64,000 bases of DNA. Source: Streptomyces zhihengii (GTDB lineage Bacteria; Actinomycetota; Actinomycetes; Streptomycetales; Streptomycetaceae). The notes beneath the pieces were generated by a model. The model made no database searches. It was not told the DNA's origin and was given only the letters and a program-made list of their open reading frames with translations. Below, piece after piece: positions 54,987 through 63,910 of the stretch; position 1 is the stretch's first letter, and the number at the start of each line of letters is the position of its first letter. The translations under genes and the position numbers were made by a program. The stretch spans positions 1 to 64,000 of the forward strand of contig NZ_JAFEJA010000004.1 in assembly GCF_016919245.1 (NCBI RefSeq), in the 5' to 3' direction.

Positions 54987-57287
54987 TCAGGCGATGTGGT
55001 TGTAGGAGCCGGTGCTGCCGAAGAAGACGGAGCTGCTTTCGCGCTTGCGGAACGGGGCGGCCGCGCTGCCGGTGCCCTGGTAGTAGTAGGCGGTTCCGTC
55101 TGTCGAGGTGGCGAAGAGGTCGGGGCGGCCGTCGCGGTTGCCGTCGCCGATGCCGGTCAGGTGGGTGTAGCCCTGCCAGCCGGCGCCGATCTTCACGCGA
55201 GTGGTGAACGTGCCGTCGCCTCGGCCCTGGTACAGCCACAGCACACCGGCCGTGTCGCGGGCCACCAGGTCGCCTGCCGCACCGCCGGCGATATTGCCCG
55301 TCGCCTGGATGCTGTTGAAGGTCTGCCAGCCGCTGAGGCCGATCTTCTTGCGGTCGGCGAAGGGCGCGGCGGTGTTGCCGGTTGCCCGGTGGAGCCACAG
55401 GGCTCCGGCGGTGTCGGTGGCCACGAGGTCGGGGCGGCCGTCGCCGGTGAGGTCGCTGCCTGCGGCGATGTGGCGGTAGCCCTGCCAGCCGCCGCCGATC
55501 TTCACGCGAGTGGTGAACGTGCCGTCGCCTCGGCCCTGGTACAGCCACAGCACACCGGCCGTGTCGCGGGCCACCAGGTCGCCTGCCGCACCGCCGGCGA
55601 TATTGCCGGTGGCCTCGATGCTGTTGTAGATCTGCCAGCCGCCGCCGACGAGGCGGGTGCGGGTGGCGTTGAGGCGCCGCAGGTGGTCGGGGCTGGAGGC
55701 GGTGTCCTCGAGCCACAGCCGTCCGGCCTTGTCGCGGGCGAGCACGTCCGGGGAGCCGTTGTCGGTGAAGTCGTGGGGTGCCGGCTTTCGGTGGACGGTG
55801 AAGGTGCCGGTGACGGTCGCGGTGGGGCCGATCCCGTTGGTGGGCTTGGCCTCCACGGTCCAGGTGTAGGCGCCGTTGGGGGCGTTGACAGCTTTGCCGT
55901 TGTCGCTGAGCGTTCCGTCCCAGGTGTAGTCGATGCGCTCGGGGTGGGGGTTTTGGCCGTTGCCGGGAGAGAAGTGGCCGACGTCCGCGAGTCCGGTGCG
56001 GGTGTGGCGGATCGTGGCCGTGAAGGTGACGTTGAGCCGGGACAGGCGCCAGGACAGGGGCACTGCGCCGCGGTTCTCGTCGAGGTCGATCGTCGAGGGG
56101 ACGGTGTGGCCGAGGACGGTGACCGCGGTCGGCACCCCGGTGCTCGCGACCTGGGTCACGGCCGGGGCGGCGTCCGTGCCCGGCGCGATGCGGTACAGGC
56201 CCTGACCGCCGGCCAGCGTGCCGCCCATGGCCAGCAGGCTGCCGTCCGGGGAGGGCACGATCGTGGACACCTGTTCCAGCAGCTTGCGCGGCACACCGCC
56301 GCCCACCGGCACGGCCGTGAGCGCCAGGCGTTCCTGCGGGTCGCCGTAGTGCAGCTCGCTGGCGCTCGCATAGGTGAGCCAGTTACCGGTCAGGTTCAGC
56401 ACAGGCTGCCACAGGCCCGTGATCGTCTCCCGGCGAGGCGGGGTGCTGCTGCCCCGCTCGGCGACGTTGAGGACCATCGTGGAGCCGAAGGGTTGTGTTG
56501 CCTCGAACCACGCCACGTGGGTGCCGGACAGCGCCGCGTCCGGGCTCGGGGCGTGCGGGCCGGCGTCGAAGGTCCGCGTGACGGTGGCCGACGCGAGGTC
56601 GACGAGCGCCAGGTGCCAGCGCGTCTCCTCGAGCTCGCCGGTGCGATAGCTCAGCAGCACCGCGCCCGCGTCCGCTCCCTTGACCTGGATGTCCAGTGCG
56701 CCGCCGGGCAGCCCGGCCACAGGCCGGTCGGTGAGCGAGGTTCCGTCGTGGCGCACCAGGTGGGCGGTCTGTGCACCGGTGGCGGTGGTGGCGGACGCGA
56801 TGATCGTGTCCCCCACGGCGCCGATGTAGCCGTGGGTGCGGCTCAGGGTGCGCAGGTCGATCGCCGACGCCGTGCCTGCGGCCATGTCGTACGCGGTGGC
56901 CGTGACATAGCCGGGGCCGTCTCCCTGGTTGAACGCGGGCGTGAACACCGTGTCGGACAGGGCGCCGTACCGCTCAGTCGTCTTCGGCTGCCCGCGCTCG
57001 GTCGCGAGGACTGTGCTGGAGCCGTCGGCGTAGCGGGTCCAGCGCACGTCCCCGTCCGTGTCCGAGGCGAGGAACCCCGTGGCGCCGGAACCGATGATTT
57101 CCGAGCCCGCCTCGATCTGCAGCCGCGCCGCGGTTGTGGTGTCCGCATCCTGAGCGGCTGCGTCGGAAGCCGTAGCCTCGGTGAACGGCAACGCCGCCGC
57201 CGGCATCGCGGAGGTCGCCGCGCAGACGGCGACCCCGATCGCGACCGCCGCGGTCATCCGCTGACGAGTCATGCGCGCATGCTTCAC
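54987..57287 (-). CDS. Secreted FG-GAP/VCBS repeat protein
   Basis: 766 residues from GTG 57287 with GGGAGGG upstream. Signal peptide (RMTAAVAIGVAVCAATSAMPAAA). The first half is a WD/Kelch-like beta-propeller (YRTGELEETRWHLALVDL, PSPDGSLLAMGG). A FlgD-like Ig segment follows (YTWDGTLSDNGKAVNAPNG). The last 250 residues are FG-GAP-type repeats (DLTGDGRPDLVATDTAGALW) that probably bind calcium. Extracellular; likely adhesive or sugar-binding. Two 114-bp exact repeats lie within it. Confidence 0.85.
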   Translation of the reverse strand: MKHARMTRQRMTAAVAIGVAVCAATSAMPAAALPFTEATASDAAAQDADTTTAARLQIEAGSEIIGSGATGFLASDTDGDVRWTRYADGSSTVLATERGQPKTTERYGALSDTVFTPAFNQGDGPGYVTATAYDMAAGTASAIDLRTLSRTHGYIGAVGDTIIASATTATGAQTAHLVRHDGTSLTDRPVAGLPGGALDIQVKGADAGAVLLSYRTGELEETRWHLALVDLASATVTRTFDAGPHAPSPDAALSGTHVAWFEATQPFGSTMVLNVAERGSSTPPRRETITGLWQPVLNLTGNWLTYASASELHYGDPQERLALTAVPVGGGVPRKLLEQVSTIVPSPDGSLLAMGGTLAGGQGLYRIAPGTDAAPAVTQVASTGVPTAVTVLGHTVPSTIDLDENRGAVPLSWRLSRLNVTFTATIRHTRTGLADVGHFSPGNGQNPHPERIDYTWDGTLSDNGKAVNAPNGAYTWTVEAKPTNGIGPTATVTGTFTVHRKPAPHDFTDNGSPDVLARDKAGRLWLEDTASSPDHLRRLNATRTRLVGGGWQIYNSIEATGNIAGGAAGDLVARDTAGVLWLYQGRGDGTFTTRVKIGGGWQGYRHIAAGSDLTGDGRPDLVATDTAGALWLHRATGNTAAPFADRKKIGLSGWQTFNSIQATGNIAGGAAGDLVARDTAGVLWLYQGRGDGTFTTRVKIGAGWQGYTHLTGIGDGNRDGRPDLFATSTDGTAYYYQGTGSAAAPFRKRESSSVFFGSTGSYNHIA
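55185..55607. repeat. Two identical 114-bp direct repeats in the FG-GAP gene
   Basis: Copies at 55185-55298 and 55494-55607, 309 bases apart, are identical as far as I can read. They encode matching repeat blades (GDLVARDTAGVLWLYQGR...). Such identity suggests recent duplication or gene conversion, and a risk of assembly collapse. Confidence 0.7.
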
Positions 57288-57829
57288 GTAAGAATGTCCC
57301 TCCCCTGGTACCCCGCTGGCCCACCGGCCCGCGGACGTCGACGCGCACCACGGCCTCCCCAGCCCTCGCATGCGTCGGATGATCGCGGATCGTAGCAATC
57401 GCAGGACTGTTGAGACGTGGTGGCCTGCGGACCGCCACAGCGCAACGGGTCACCGATCCGATGCCCTCGTCTCCTCTCCGACGCGCTCCCGGGCAGTCCC
57501 TCAGACGAGGCCCGTCCGTCATGCCTGGCGGATTGGGCCGACCCTGCCCGGTAACTCTTCGAAGTGATGGAGTTGTCGATGCTTTCAGGTACTTCCCCCT
57601 CTCTAACGCGGGTCTTTACGCGGGCGGAGTCCCGCTCCCCCGCGCACATCGCTGGGGCAGTTCGATGTCGTGCGGACGCGGGGATGCACTCCTCGAAGCC
57701 GATGCTGTTGTTGGCACCAGCGGTACCGCAGTGGGGCTTGCCGGTCAGTAGATGCGGCCCGCGTCGCGTTCCAGTCCGCTGTGGGCGGAGGTTCCTGCCG
57801 GCGAGGGCGACGCCGAAGCGTACGAGCCG
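57288..57829. other. Intergenic region
   Basis: About 540 bases between the FG-GAP gene start and the SDR stop. No gene or hairpin that I can support. Confidence 0.35.
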
Positions 57830-58588
57830 TCAGGCCGAGGATCCGCTGTCGATGACCAGGTCGGCTCCGACCACAGCGCCGGCCGCAGGGGAGGCGAGAT
57901 AGAGCACCGCGGCCGCCACTTCGCTGGCTTCCGCGACCCGGCCGAGCGGGTTCTGGGTCTTCACTCGCTCGGCACGGTCGGCCTCGGTCTCGCCGGGCAG
58001 CAGCGACATGGGAGCGGCGGAGGCGCCGGGGCTGACGGCGTTGATGCGGATGCCCTGGTGGATGTGGTCGAGCGCGGCAGCGCGGGTCAGCGCGGAGACC
58101 GCTGCCTTCGAGGTGATGTACGCGGCGAGGTTCGGGATGCGGAGGTGGGCGCCCAGGTTGGAGGAGATGTTGACGATGGAGCCGCCACCGTTTGCCTTCA
58201 TGTGCGCGATCTCGTGCTTCATGGCCAACCAGACGCCGGTGACGTTCGTGCGCAGCACCGCGTCCCAGTCGTCCTCGCTCAGGTCGCCGACGGGTACGGT
58301 GCCGCGGAGTATTCCGGCGTTGTTGACTGCGATGTCCAGTCCACCGAAGCGGGTGACGCTCTGGCGTACGAGGTTCTGGAGCTGGCCGGATTCGGTGACA
58401 TCGGCGGTGACGGCGGTGGCCGTGCCGCCGGCGGCCTCGATGAGACCGACCGTCTCGTTCAGGGATGGCGCGGTGCGTCCCGCGGCGACGACGGATGCGC
58501 CCTCGGTGGCGAAGGCGAGTGCGATGGCGCGGCCGAGGCCGGAGCCTGCGCCGGTGACGAGGACGGTCTTCCCGGTGAAGCGGTTCAT
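57830..58588 (-). CDS. Short-chain dehydrogenase/reductase
   Basis: 252 residues, a complete classical SDR. Cofactor loop TGAGSGLGRA (residues 12-21), NNAG (about 90), the catalytic Ser region SIVNISSNLGA, Tyr-Lys pair in AYITSKAA, and the C-terminal GADLVIDSG. An arginine after the second strand (AAGRTAPSL) suggests NADP(H). GGGAG lies before ATG 58588. The TetR gene lies upstream on the same strand, and both carry a shared operator motif, so the SDR is probably under its control. Substrate unknown. Confidence 0.9.
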   Translation of the reverse strand: MNRFTGKTVLVTGAGSGLGRAIALAFATEGASVVAAGRTAPSLNETVGLIEAAGGTATAVTADVTESGQLQNLVRQSVTRFGGLDIAVNNAGILRGTVPVGDLSEDDWDAVLRTNVTGVWLAMKHEIAHMKANGGGSIVNISSNLGAHLRIPNLAAYITSKAAVSALTRAAALDHIHQGIRINAVSPGASAAPMSLLPGETEADRAERVKTQNPLGRVAEASEVAAAVLYLASPAAGAVVGADLVIDSGSSA

Positions 58589-58809
58589 TGCGGTGTGCTC
58601 CCTTGAGTGATGGATGACCTGGTGCGGTGGTTCGGAAGGGCGACGGCGTCGAGAGCGGTTCCTGTTGCGGCCAGGGAGGAGGCGTCGCAGCCGAGTGTGA
58701 GCGGGATCGCGAGCCGGAGGCTCGGGCCGCATTCCATCGCGGTGTTGACCACGTCTGCAGCGTGGCCTCCGGGCGGCGATCCTGACGGCCGCACCTCCCC
58801 CAGTATTGG

Positions 58810-58819
58810 ACCGATCGGT
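58810..58819. promoter_or_regulatory. TetR operator candidate ACCGATCGGT
   Basis: A perfect 10-bp palindrome in the 281-base gap upstream of the SDR gene. The half CGATCGGTC recurs upstream of the tetR gene at 59481-59489. Palindromes of this GACCGATCGGTC type are typical TetR-family sites. Confidence 0.55.
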
Positions 58820-58869
58820 TCATTATTCGGGCATGCGGAGAACAGCCCGGCGCACGCGGGGAACGCCTG

Positions 58870-59466
58870 TCAGTCCAGCAGGGCCAGGGCCTGCTCCGCC
58901 GCGTCCCGCACCCGGGCGGGATCGTCGGACGCCTTGCCGACGATCCGCACCCCCTGCAGGAGCACGAGCAGCATGCGGGCCAGCGCGCGCGGGTCACGGC
59001 CTTCGGCCAACTCGCCCTGGGCCTGAGCCCGCACGAGCGCGGAGTGCAGCAGGGTCTCGATGTGCTCCCAGCTGCTCTCGACCCGGCGGGCAGCCGCGGG
59101 GTCGTGCGGCGCCAGTTCTGCCGCGGTGTTGGTGACGAAACAGCCGCTCAGCCGACCTTCGGGCGAGACGGCCTCCGCGGCGAAGCGGCGCACGACCGCC
59201 CGTACCGCAGGCAGTGCGGGACCCGGCTGGGACAACTCGGCCAGGAGAACCGGGTCACGCGTCCCGGTGTACCGGTCCATGGCTTTCAGATACAGCTGAT
59301 GCTTGTTGCCGAAGGTCGCGTAGATGCTGGCGCGACCGATGCCGAGGTGCGCGACCAGATCCGTCATCGACGTCGCTTCGTAGCCGCGCCGCCAGAACAG
59401 CTCAAGGGCCGACTGCAGCACGGCGTCCGGATCGAATTCCTTGGTCCTGGCCACGCGGAAGACCAT
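58870..59466 (-). CDS. TetR-family transcriptional regulator
   Basis: 198 residues. N-terminal TetR helix-turn-helix is complete: ALELFWRRGYEATSMTDLVAHLGIGRASIYATFGNKHQLY (residues about 20-60). The C-terminal ligand domain has SGCFVTNTAAEL near residue 107, a variant common in regulators of SDR or efflux genes. It likely represses itself and the SDR gene through the shared palindrome. Confidence 0.9.
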   Translation of the reverse strand: MVFRVARTKEFDPDAVLQSALELFWRRGYEATSMTDLVAHLGIGRASIYATFGNKHQLYLKAMDRYTGTRDPVLLAELSQPGPALPAVRAVVRRFAAEAVSPEGRLSGCFVTNTAAELAPHDPAAARRVESSWEHIETLLHSALVRAQAQGELAEGRDPRALARMLLVLLQGVRIVGKASDDPARVRDAAEQALALLD

Positions 59467-59480
59467 AGGCGAATCGAGAA

Positions 59481-59489
59481 CGATCGGTC
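59481..59489. promoter_or_regulatory. TetR operator half-site CGATCGGTC upstream of tetR
   Basis: Lies 15 bases upstream of the tetR start, in an AT-richer stretch (TCAAATAAGG). It matches the palindrome at 58810, supporting autoregulation. Confidence 0.5.
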
Positions 59490-59895
59490 AAATAAGGTGT
59501 GCCGCGGCAGGCTTGGGCGCTTCGCGCGACCCGCTCCCCCGCACTTCCCGGGCGGGAGCGGCCGGTCTGTGCCACCGCTGTCGGGCATGACCCGGTGGGG
59601 CGTGGGACCAGATGTCCCAGAGCTGGCGTGCGGAGGCGGTCCGGCTCACGAACCCCTCGAAGTTCCTGCCTTACTGAAGTACAGCCAGAGCAGCCTGAGC
59701 AGCGACGCTGGTGTCCCGCGTGAGTACGGATTCCAAGTGGTCGCGGTACCTGCCGCCGGTCTGCCGTGTCTTCCACGATGGCCGGTCAGGGGCCCGCCCC
59801 GGTCAGGCCGGCCGGCTCAGCGACGGCAAGCGGCCCAAGGAGGAGGGGCTGGGGCGCTTGGACCGGGTCGTCGAGGAGGTGGTGGAGCCGGGCGG
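59490..59895. other. Intergenic region
   Basis: About 405 bases without a recognisable gene; frames are Arg/Pro-rich. Confidence 0.35.
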
Positions 59896-60090
59896 TCAGC
59901 GGGCGCCCGGCAGGCCCGAGCGCCCCCGCCACGTCGTGAACAGCCCCACACCGACACCCGTAACGGCGGCGAACGCCTCCGGGCCGGTGGCGGCGTACAC
60001 GAACGCAGCGAGGCCGATCAGGCACAGCAGGGCGATCAGTTCGAGAAGGCTGCTTGCGGGGGTCTTCTTGTCGCTCTGGAACTTCGTCAT
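59896..60090 (-). CDS. Small membrane protein
   Basis: 64 residues from ATG 60090. Polar N-terminus (MTKFQSDKKTPASS), one long or two short hydrophobic segments (LLELIALLCLIGLAAFVYAA, then AAVTGVGVGLFT) and a basic tail. Divergent from the HTH-TPR gene by 136 bases. Function unknown. Confidence 0.5.
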   Translation of the reverse strand: MTKFQSDKKTPASSLLELIALLCLIGLAAFVYAATGPEAFAAVTGVGVGLFTTWRGRSGLPGAR

Positions 60091-60226
60091 GCTCTCATTG
60101 CAGTCGCCGGCCCCCTCAGGGTGTGTTCGGCGCGAACGAACCCGCAGATCACCGGATGTACGGAGCCCTGCGGTGGAGTTCGGACAAGTTCGGCGCCATT
60201 CGGCCTGCGGCCCGTAGCCTGGGAGG

Positions 60227-62098
60227 GTGACGACGGGGGACGACGAACTCGCCGGTGGGCTGGCCGCGCTGGCCCGTGATCTGGCCATCCTGCGCATCGA
60301 GAACGGCAATCCGTCCCTGCGCACGATAGAACGCGAGGCGCCTGCGAACCGCCCCCTCTCCCCCTCTGCGGTGAGCGAGGTGCTCAACGGCAAGAGGCTG
60401 CCTCGTATCGACTTCCTCATGGCCTTGGTGCACACCTTGATCACTCACGGGAGCGGGGGACGCCCGCCGCAGCGGCGGGACCCCCGGCTGGACGCCTGGC
60501 GGGTCCGCTGGCGCGAACTGCAGTTGCTGCAGGCCACGCACCGCCTGTCGCTGCCTCCTGCTGCCCCGACCGGGCCGGCGGGCGCCCTTGCGGAGCCTGC
60601 GGCCGAAGACGGTACGGCGGACACCTCGCCACCGGCGGACGACGCCTCCGCGGAGAAGACGCCCCGGCCCGCCGTGCCCGTGAGCGGCACGGATCATCCC
60701 GTCGCGCTGCGGCACGACGAAGTGCGGGTGTTCGTAGCGATGCCGGGCTCCACCATGGGCGACACCGCCGGCTGGTCGAGCATTCCGGAGATCCGACGGC
60801 GCCTCCTCGAGCCCGTCGCCACACGCATCGGCGAGATCCTGGGCCGGCCGGCGACGCTCGTCGTGGAGAAGGAGAAGACGGCCACGGGGGCGGTCCATCG
60901 TTCCATGTTCGCCGAGGCCTTGGACGCCGACGTGTACATCGCCGATCTGACCGGTGGCAATGCCAACGTCTACCTCGAGCTGGGGGTCCGCTGGGCACTG
61001 CGCGACGGCGTCACCGTGCCGATCAGCCAGGACGTCGGCGACGTGCGCTTCAACGCCTCGTCCAGCCGGGTGATCCCGTACGGGCCCATGCCCGACCAAC
61101 TCGCCGACGCCATCCGCCGGATCGCGGATGCGGCCGCGAGCGGTCTTCGCGACCCGAGGCGCGTGGACAGCCCGGTCCGCGACGGTGCCGATCTCGTCGT
61201 CGTCGAGCGGGCCGAACTCGAAGGGCTGCGTCACGAGATCCGAGGGCTGCGCGAGGCGCAGGCCGAGGATCTCGTCGAGGCGGCCCTGCGGAGCTCGTCG
61301 AAGGCACGGCGGATCGAACTCCTCCGGCTGGCCGTCGCACGCAATCCCGCGAGTTGGCGTGGCTACTTCGAGCTCGGCGTCGCGCTGCGCACCGACGGCT
61401 GGTACGACGAGGCCGAGGATCGGCTGCGGACGGCCGTGACCCTCAAGGAGGACTTCGCACCCGCCTGGCGCGAGATCGGCCTCACGCTGAGCAAGGGCGG
61501 AGCCCCCGGTGACGACGGCCCCCGGTACGAGGCCGCGACGCAGGCCTTCGACCGCGCTCTCGCCCTCGATGGCGACGACCCGGAGACCTGGGCCAACCTG
61601 GGAGGCCTCCACCGCAGGCGGGCCCGCACGTCGGACGTTTTCGACGAGACGGCGCTCGAGAAGGCGTTGGTCTGCTACCGCAAAGCGAGCAGGCTCAGCG
61701 GGAACAGCACCTACCCGTTGATGAACACCGCCCGGGTGCAACTCCTGCTGTCCGCCGTGCGCCACGAAGACCTCACGCCCGTCGTCGAGCGCCTTCGCCA
61801 GCTGCACCATCTCGCCCTGTTCGCCGTGCACGATTCCGAGGGGCGGGACCCGTGGGCCCTGTTCGACCTCGCCGACACACTGCTGCTCACCGGGCGCGGG
61901 GACGAGGGGCTCACCGAGCTCGACAAGGCGATCGCGCGGCTCGGCCCCACGGAGCGGGACGTCGCGATCGCGTCCGTGGCCGAGCCGTTCCGCGACCTCC
62001 TGCGGGTGGCGGACCGGCTGCCGGCCGGGACCGCGGACGCCGTGCGCAGCGCGCTGGCGGTGTGCGCGGCTGCGGCGACGCCCTCAGCCGGACCGTAG
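60227..62098 (+). CDS. HTH / deoxyribosyltransferase-like (TIR-like) / TPR protein
   Basis: 623 residues. Residues 15-65 form an XRE-like HTH (SLRTIEREAPANRPLSPSAVSEVL). Residues 165-290 form a Rossmann-like domain: VRVFVAMPGSTMGD, TLVVEKEKT, and DADVYIADLTGGNANVYLELGVRWAL. This order of ADLTGxNxNVYxELG is that of nucleoside 2-deoxyribosyltransferase/TIR-like nucleotide hydrolases in signalling and defence effectors. Residues 330-600 are TPR-like helices (RGYFELGVALRTDGWYDEAEDRL). It may cleave NAD or a nucleotide on sensing a trigger. Start is a GTG closely preceded by GGGAGG, so it may be nearly leaderless. Defence role is inference. Confidence 0.7.
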   Translation: MTTGDDELAGGLAALARDLAILRIENGNPSLRTIEREAPANRPLSPSAVSEVLNGKRLPRIDFLMALVHTLITHGSGGRPPQRRDPRLDAWRVRWRELQLLQATHRLSLPPAAPTGPAGALAEPAAEDGTADTSPPADDASAEKTPRPAVPVSGTDHPVALRHDEVRVFVAMPGSTMGDTAGWSSIPEIRRRLLEPVATRIGEILGRPATLVVEKEKTATGAVHRSMFAEALDADVYIADLTGGNANVYLELGVRWALRDGVTVPISQDVGDVRFNASSSRVIPYGPMPDQLADAIRRIADAAASGLRDPRRVDSPVRDGADLVVVERAELEGLRHEIRGLREAQAEDLVEAALRSSSKARRIELLRLAVARNPASWRGYFELGVALRTDGWYDEAEDRLRTAVTLKEDFAPAWREIGLTLSKGGAPGDDGPRYEAATQAFDRALALDGDDPETWANLGGLHRRRARTSDVFDETALEKALVCYRKASRLSGNSTYPLMNTARVQLLLSAVRHEDLTPVVERLRQLHHLALFAVHDSEGRDPWALFDLADTLLLTGRGDEGLTELDKAIARLGPTERDVAIASVAEPFRDLLRVADRLPAGTADAVRSALAVCAAAATPSAGP

Positions 62099-62359
62099 CC
62101 CGCCCAGGCCGTCGGTGCGGCACGTCTGCTCGCGATAACCCTGGGCAGACCCGCGATGCGGGCGCCAACCCGTTCCTCGTCGAGAACAGCACCGGTTCGT
62201 GGCTGCCAGACGTGTGGAGCGTCCTGCGGCAGCGGGGGAACCGGCAACGGTGGAGCAGGCGGCAGTCCCTCCGGGTGGCATCGGGTGGCACACACCCGGC
62301 GTCGACGGGGACGGCGCGATCAGCGCCGGCCTGGTGCTACCCGCTGGCGGAACAGGAGA

Positions 62360-63484
62360 TCAGTTCTGGGGTGGCCAGGTACCGGCGAGCAGACGTTCGG
62401 CCTCCGTGACGATCTCTTGCTCCTGTTTTTTCCGCTCGGCCGTGCCGCATTCGTTGTACGCATCGACCTTGTCGACAAGAGGTCGAAGAGCCTGGGGCCG
62501 GGCCAATACGCTCCAGCCCTCGTAGGTGATCACGTCACCGCCGGCTCCGGGGGCCATGCTCCCGTTCACGATCAGCCGGAGCCACCACCGCACGAGCTCC
62601 CAGCGTGCCGCCTCCCAGGGGACAGCGGTGTCATCGTTGGGAAGCGCCTCGGGCAGAGCAAGTTCGGCCAGTACCTGGGCGAAGAGCGCATCGGCGCTCT
62701 CGTGCTCTGTGCGTGACAGGCCGGCGAGCAGCGGAAGTGAGTCCGTTTCGACACCGAGGACCAAGGCGGTAAGCCCTGCTTCGATCAGTTGATGCGGGTG
62801 GTGGCGTCGGCCGATGGTGCGCTCAAGGGCCAGCATCCGCAGGTACTCGATCGCCTCCTGCGCGTTGAGGGCGTAAGGGGTGTGCGGTGTGGGCGCATTA
62901 ACGTCGATGCCGGGGCCGCCGTTGACGAAGTAGGACCAGAAACCGACCGTCGCGTGGGCCGGGAGGCTGCTCGCCCGGCCGGTGAACTCGTAATGTATGT
63001 AGTCGGAGAGGTCGTTGCCGTAGAAGATGATGTCGGTCTGGTGGACGGACATCACCGGGTGCCCCGATTGGCCTGCTGTGCCGGGCAGGTAGCGGTGGCT
63101 GTAGATGGGGACCAGTTGCGGTACGGTCGCCAGCTCGGACCGTGCGACGTGCACCGCCTCGGATGTCCCTGAAGGCCTCGGGTTCCAGGCGGGATGCCAG
63201 AAGCCGTTGTGCTCGACGTCGAAGAGCACACCCTCGACCGGTCGGGAGAGCCACTCGGCCAGATCCTCGGGGTCGCCGTTGCGCCAGTCCGGCCAGCTTC
63301 GTGACCCGAGTGGGAGTCCGGCGGTGAGGAAGGCCCTGTGGTCCGCCGAGAAGGTGAAGCCGTACCGTGCCTCGACCGCGTGGAATTCCTGGTCGCTGAG
63401 GCCCGGCCCGATCTCGGCTTGGAGCATGCGCTGAAGGTTCCTGGCGGCTTCCGGGGTCAGTGGTGGGGGCGACTGCGCGGTCAT
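62360..63484 (-). CDS. SMI1/KNR4-like (SUKH) protein
   Basis: 374 residues. N-terminal half fits a long SUKH form: FHAVEARYGFTFSADHRAFL, WLSRPVEGVLFDVEHNGFW, PQLVPIYSHRYLPG and HQTDIIFYGNDLSDYIHYEF. The C-terminal half is helical. Usually an immunity protein; no partner toxin is adjacent. The start ATG 63484 is chosen over upstream text that belongs to the IS remnant. Confidence 0.75.
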   Translation of the reverse strand: MTAQSPPPLTPEAARNLQRMLQAEIGPGLSDQEFHAVEARYGFTFSADHRAFLTAGLPLGSRSWPDWRNGDPEDLAEWLSRPVEGVLFDVEHNGFWHPAWNPRPSGTSEAVHVARSELATVPQLVPIYSHRYLPGTAGQSGHPVMSVHQTDIIFYGNDLSDYIHYEFTGRASSLPAHATVGFWSYFVNGGPGIDVNAPTPHTPYALNAQEAIEYLRMLALERTIGRRHHPHQLIEAGLTALVLGVETDSLPLLAGLSRTEHESADALFAQVLAELALPEALPNDDTAVPWEAARWELVRWWLRLIVNGSMAPGAGGDVITYEGWSVLARPQALRPLVDKVDAYNECGTAERKKQEQEIVTEAERLLAGTWPPQN

Positions 63485-63617
63485 GGCGGGAGCATAGTGA
63501 CCGGCAACAGGACTCTGAGGAGCCTGGGGGCCCGTGCCACTCCCATGATCGTCTCGCAGGCGATGGCGTGCGCCCATGACGGGGCGGGGAGCGACATATC
63601 GGATGGTGGATGAGGAG

Positions 63618-63887
63618 AGAATTGAGGCTGCCGACGAGCTTCGATACCGAGGCCTTCGGCGGGTAGTGGACAAGTGGGTGCACGTGGTCGCGCTCGCCGT
63701 TGAACTCGACCAGCTCGGTCTCGAAGTCCTCGCAGACCTTCCGCATGATGTCCTCGCAGCGCGTCAGCATCTCGTCGGTGAAGATGTGACGCCGGTACTT
63801 GGGCGTGAAGACCGGGTGCGTATGCAGGGTGTGGGCGACCGTACGACCCCTGCGCATGCTGGGGTTTGTTTCCCATCGTGGTGACAT
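63618..63887 (-). pseudogene. IS200/IS605 TnpA (Y1 HUH transposase), truncated
   Basis: About 90 residues: HPVFTPKYRRHIFTDEMLTR, EDFETELVEFNGERDHVHPLVHYPP and VSKLVGSLNS. The HUH motif appears as DHVHPLVHY (Pro where Leu is usual). The C-terminal helix with the catalytic tyrosine is lost. Confidence 0.8.
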
Positions 63888-63910
63888 GGGTCAACGCTAC
63901 GATTGTGGGT

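Noticed and set aside
59044..60279. A 411-residue plus-strand frame
   Set aside because: Antisense to tetR at its start and otherwise of random composition.
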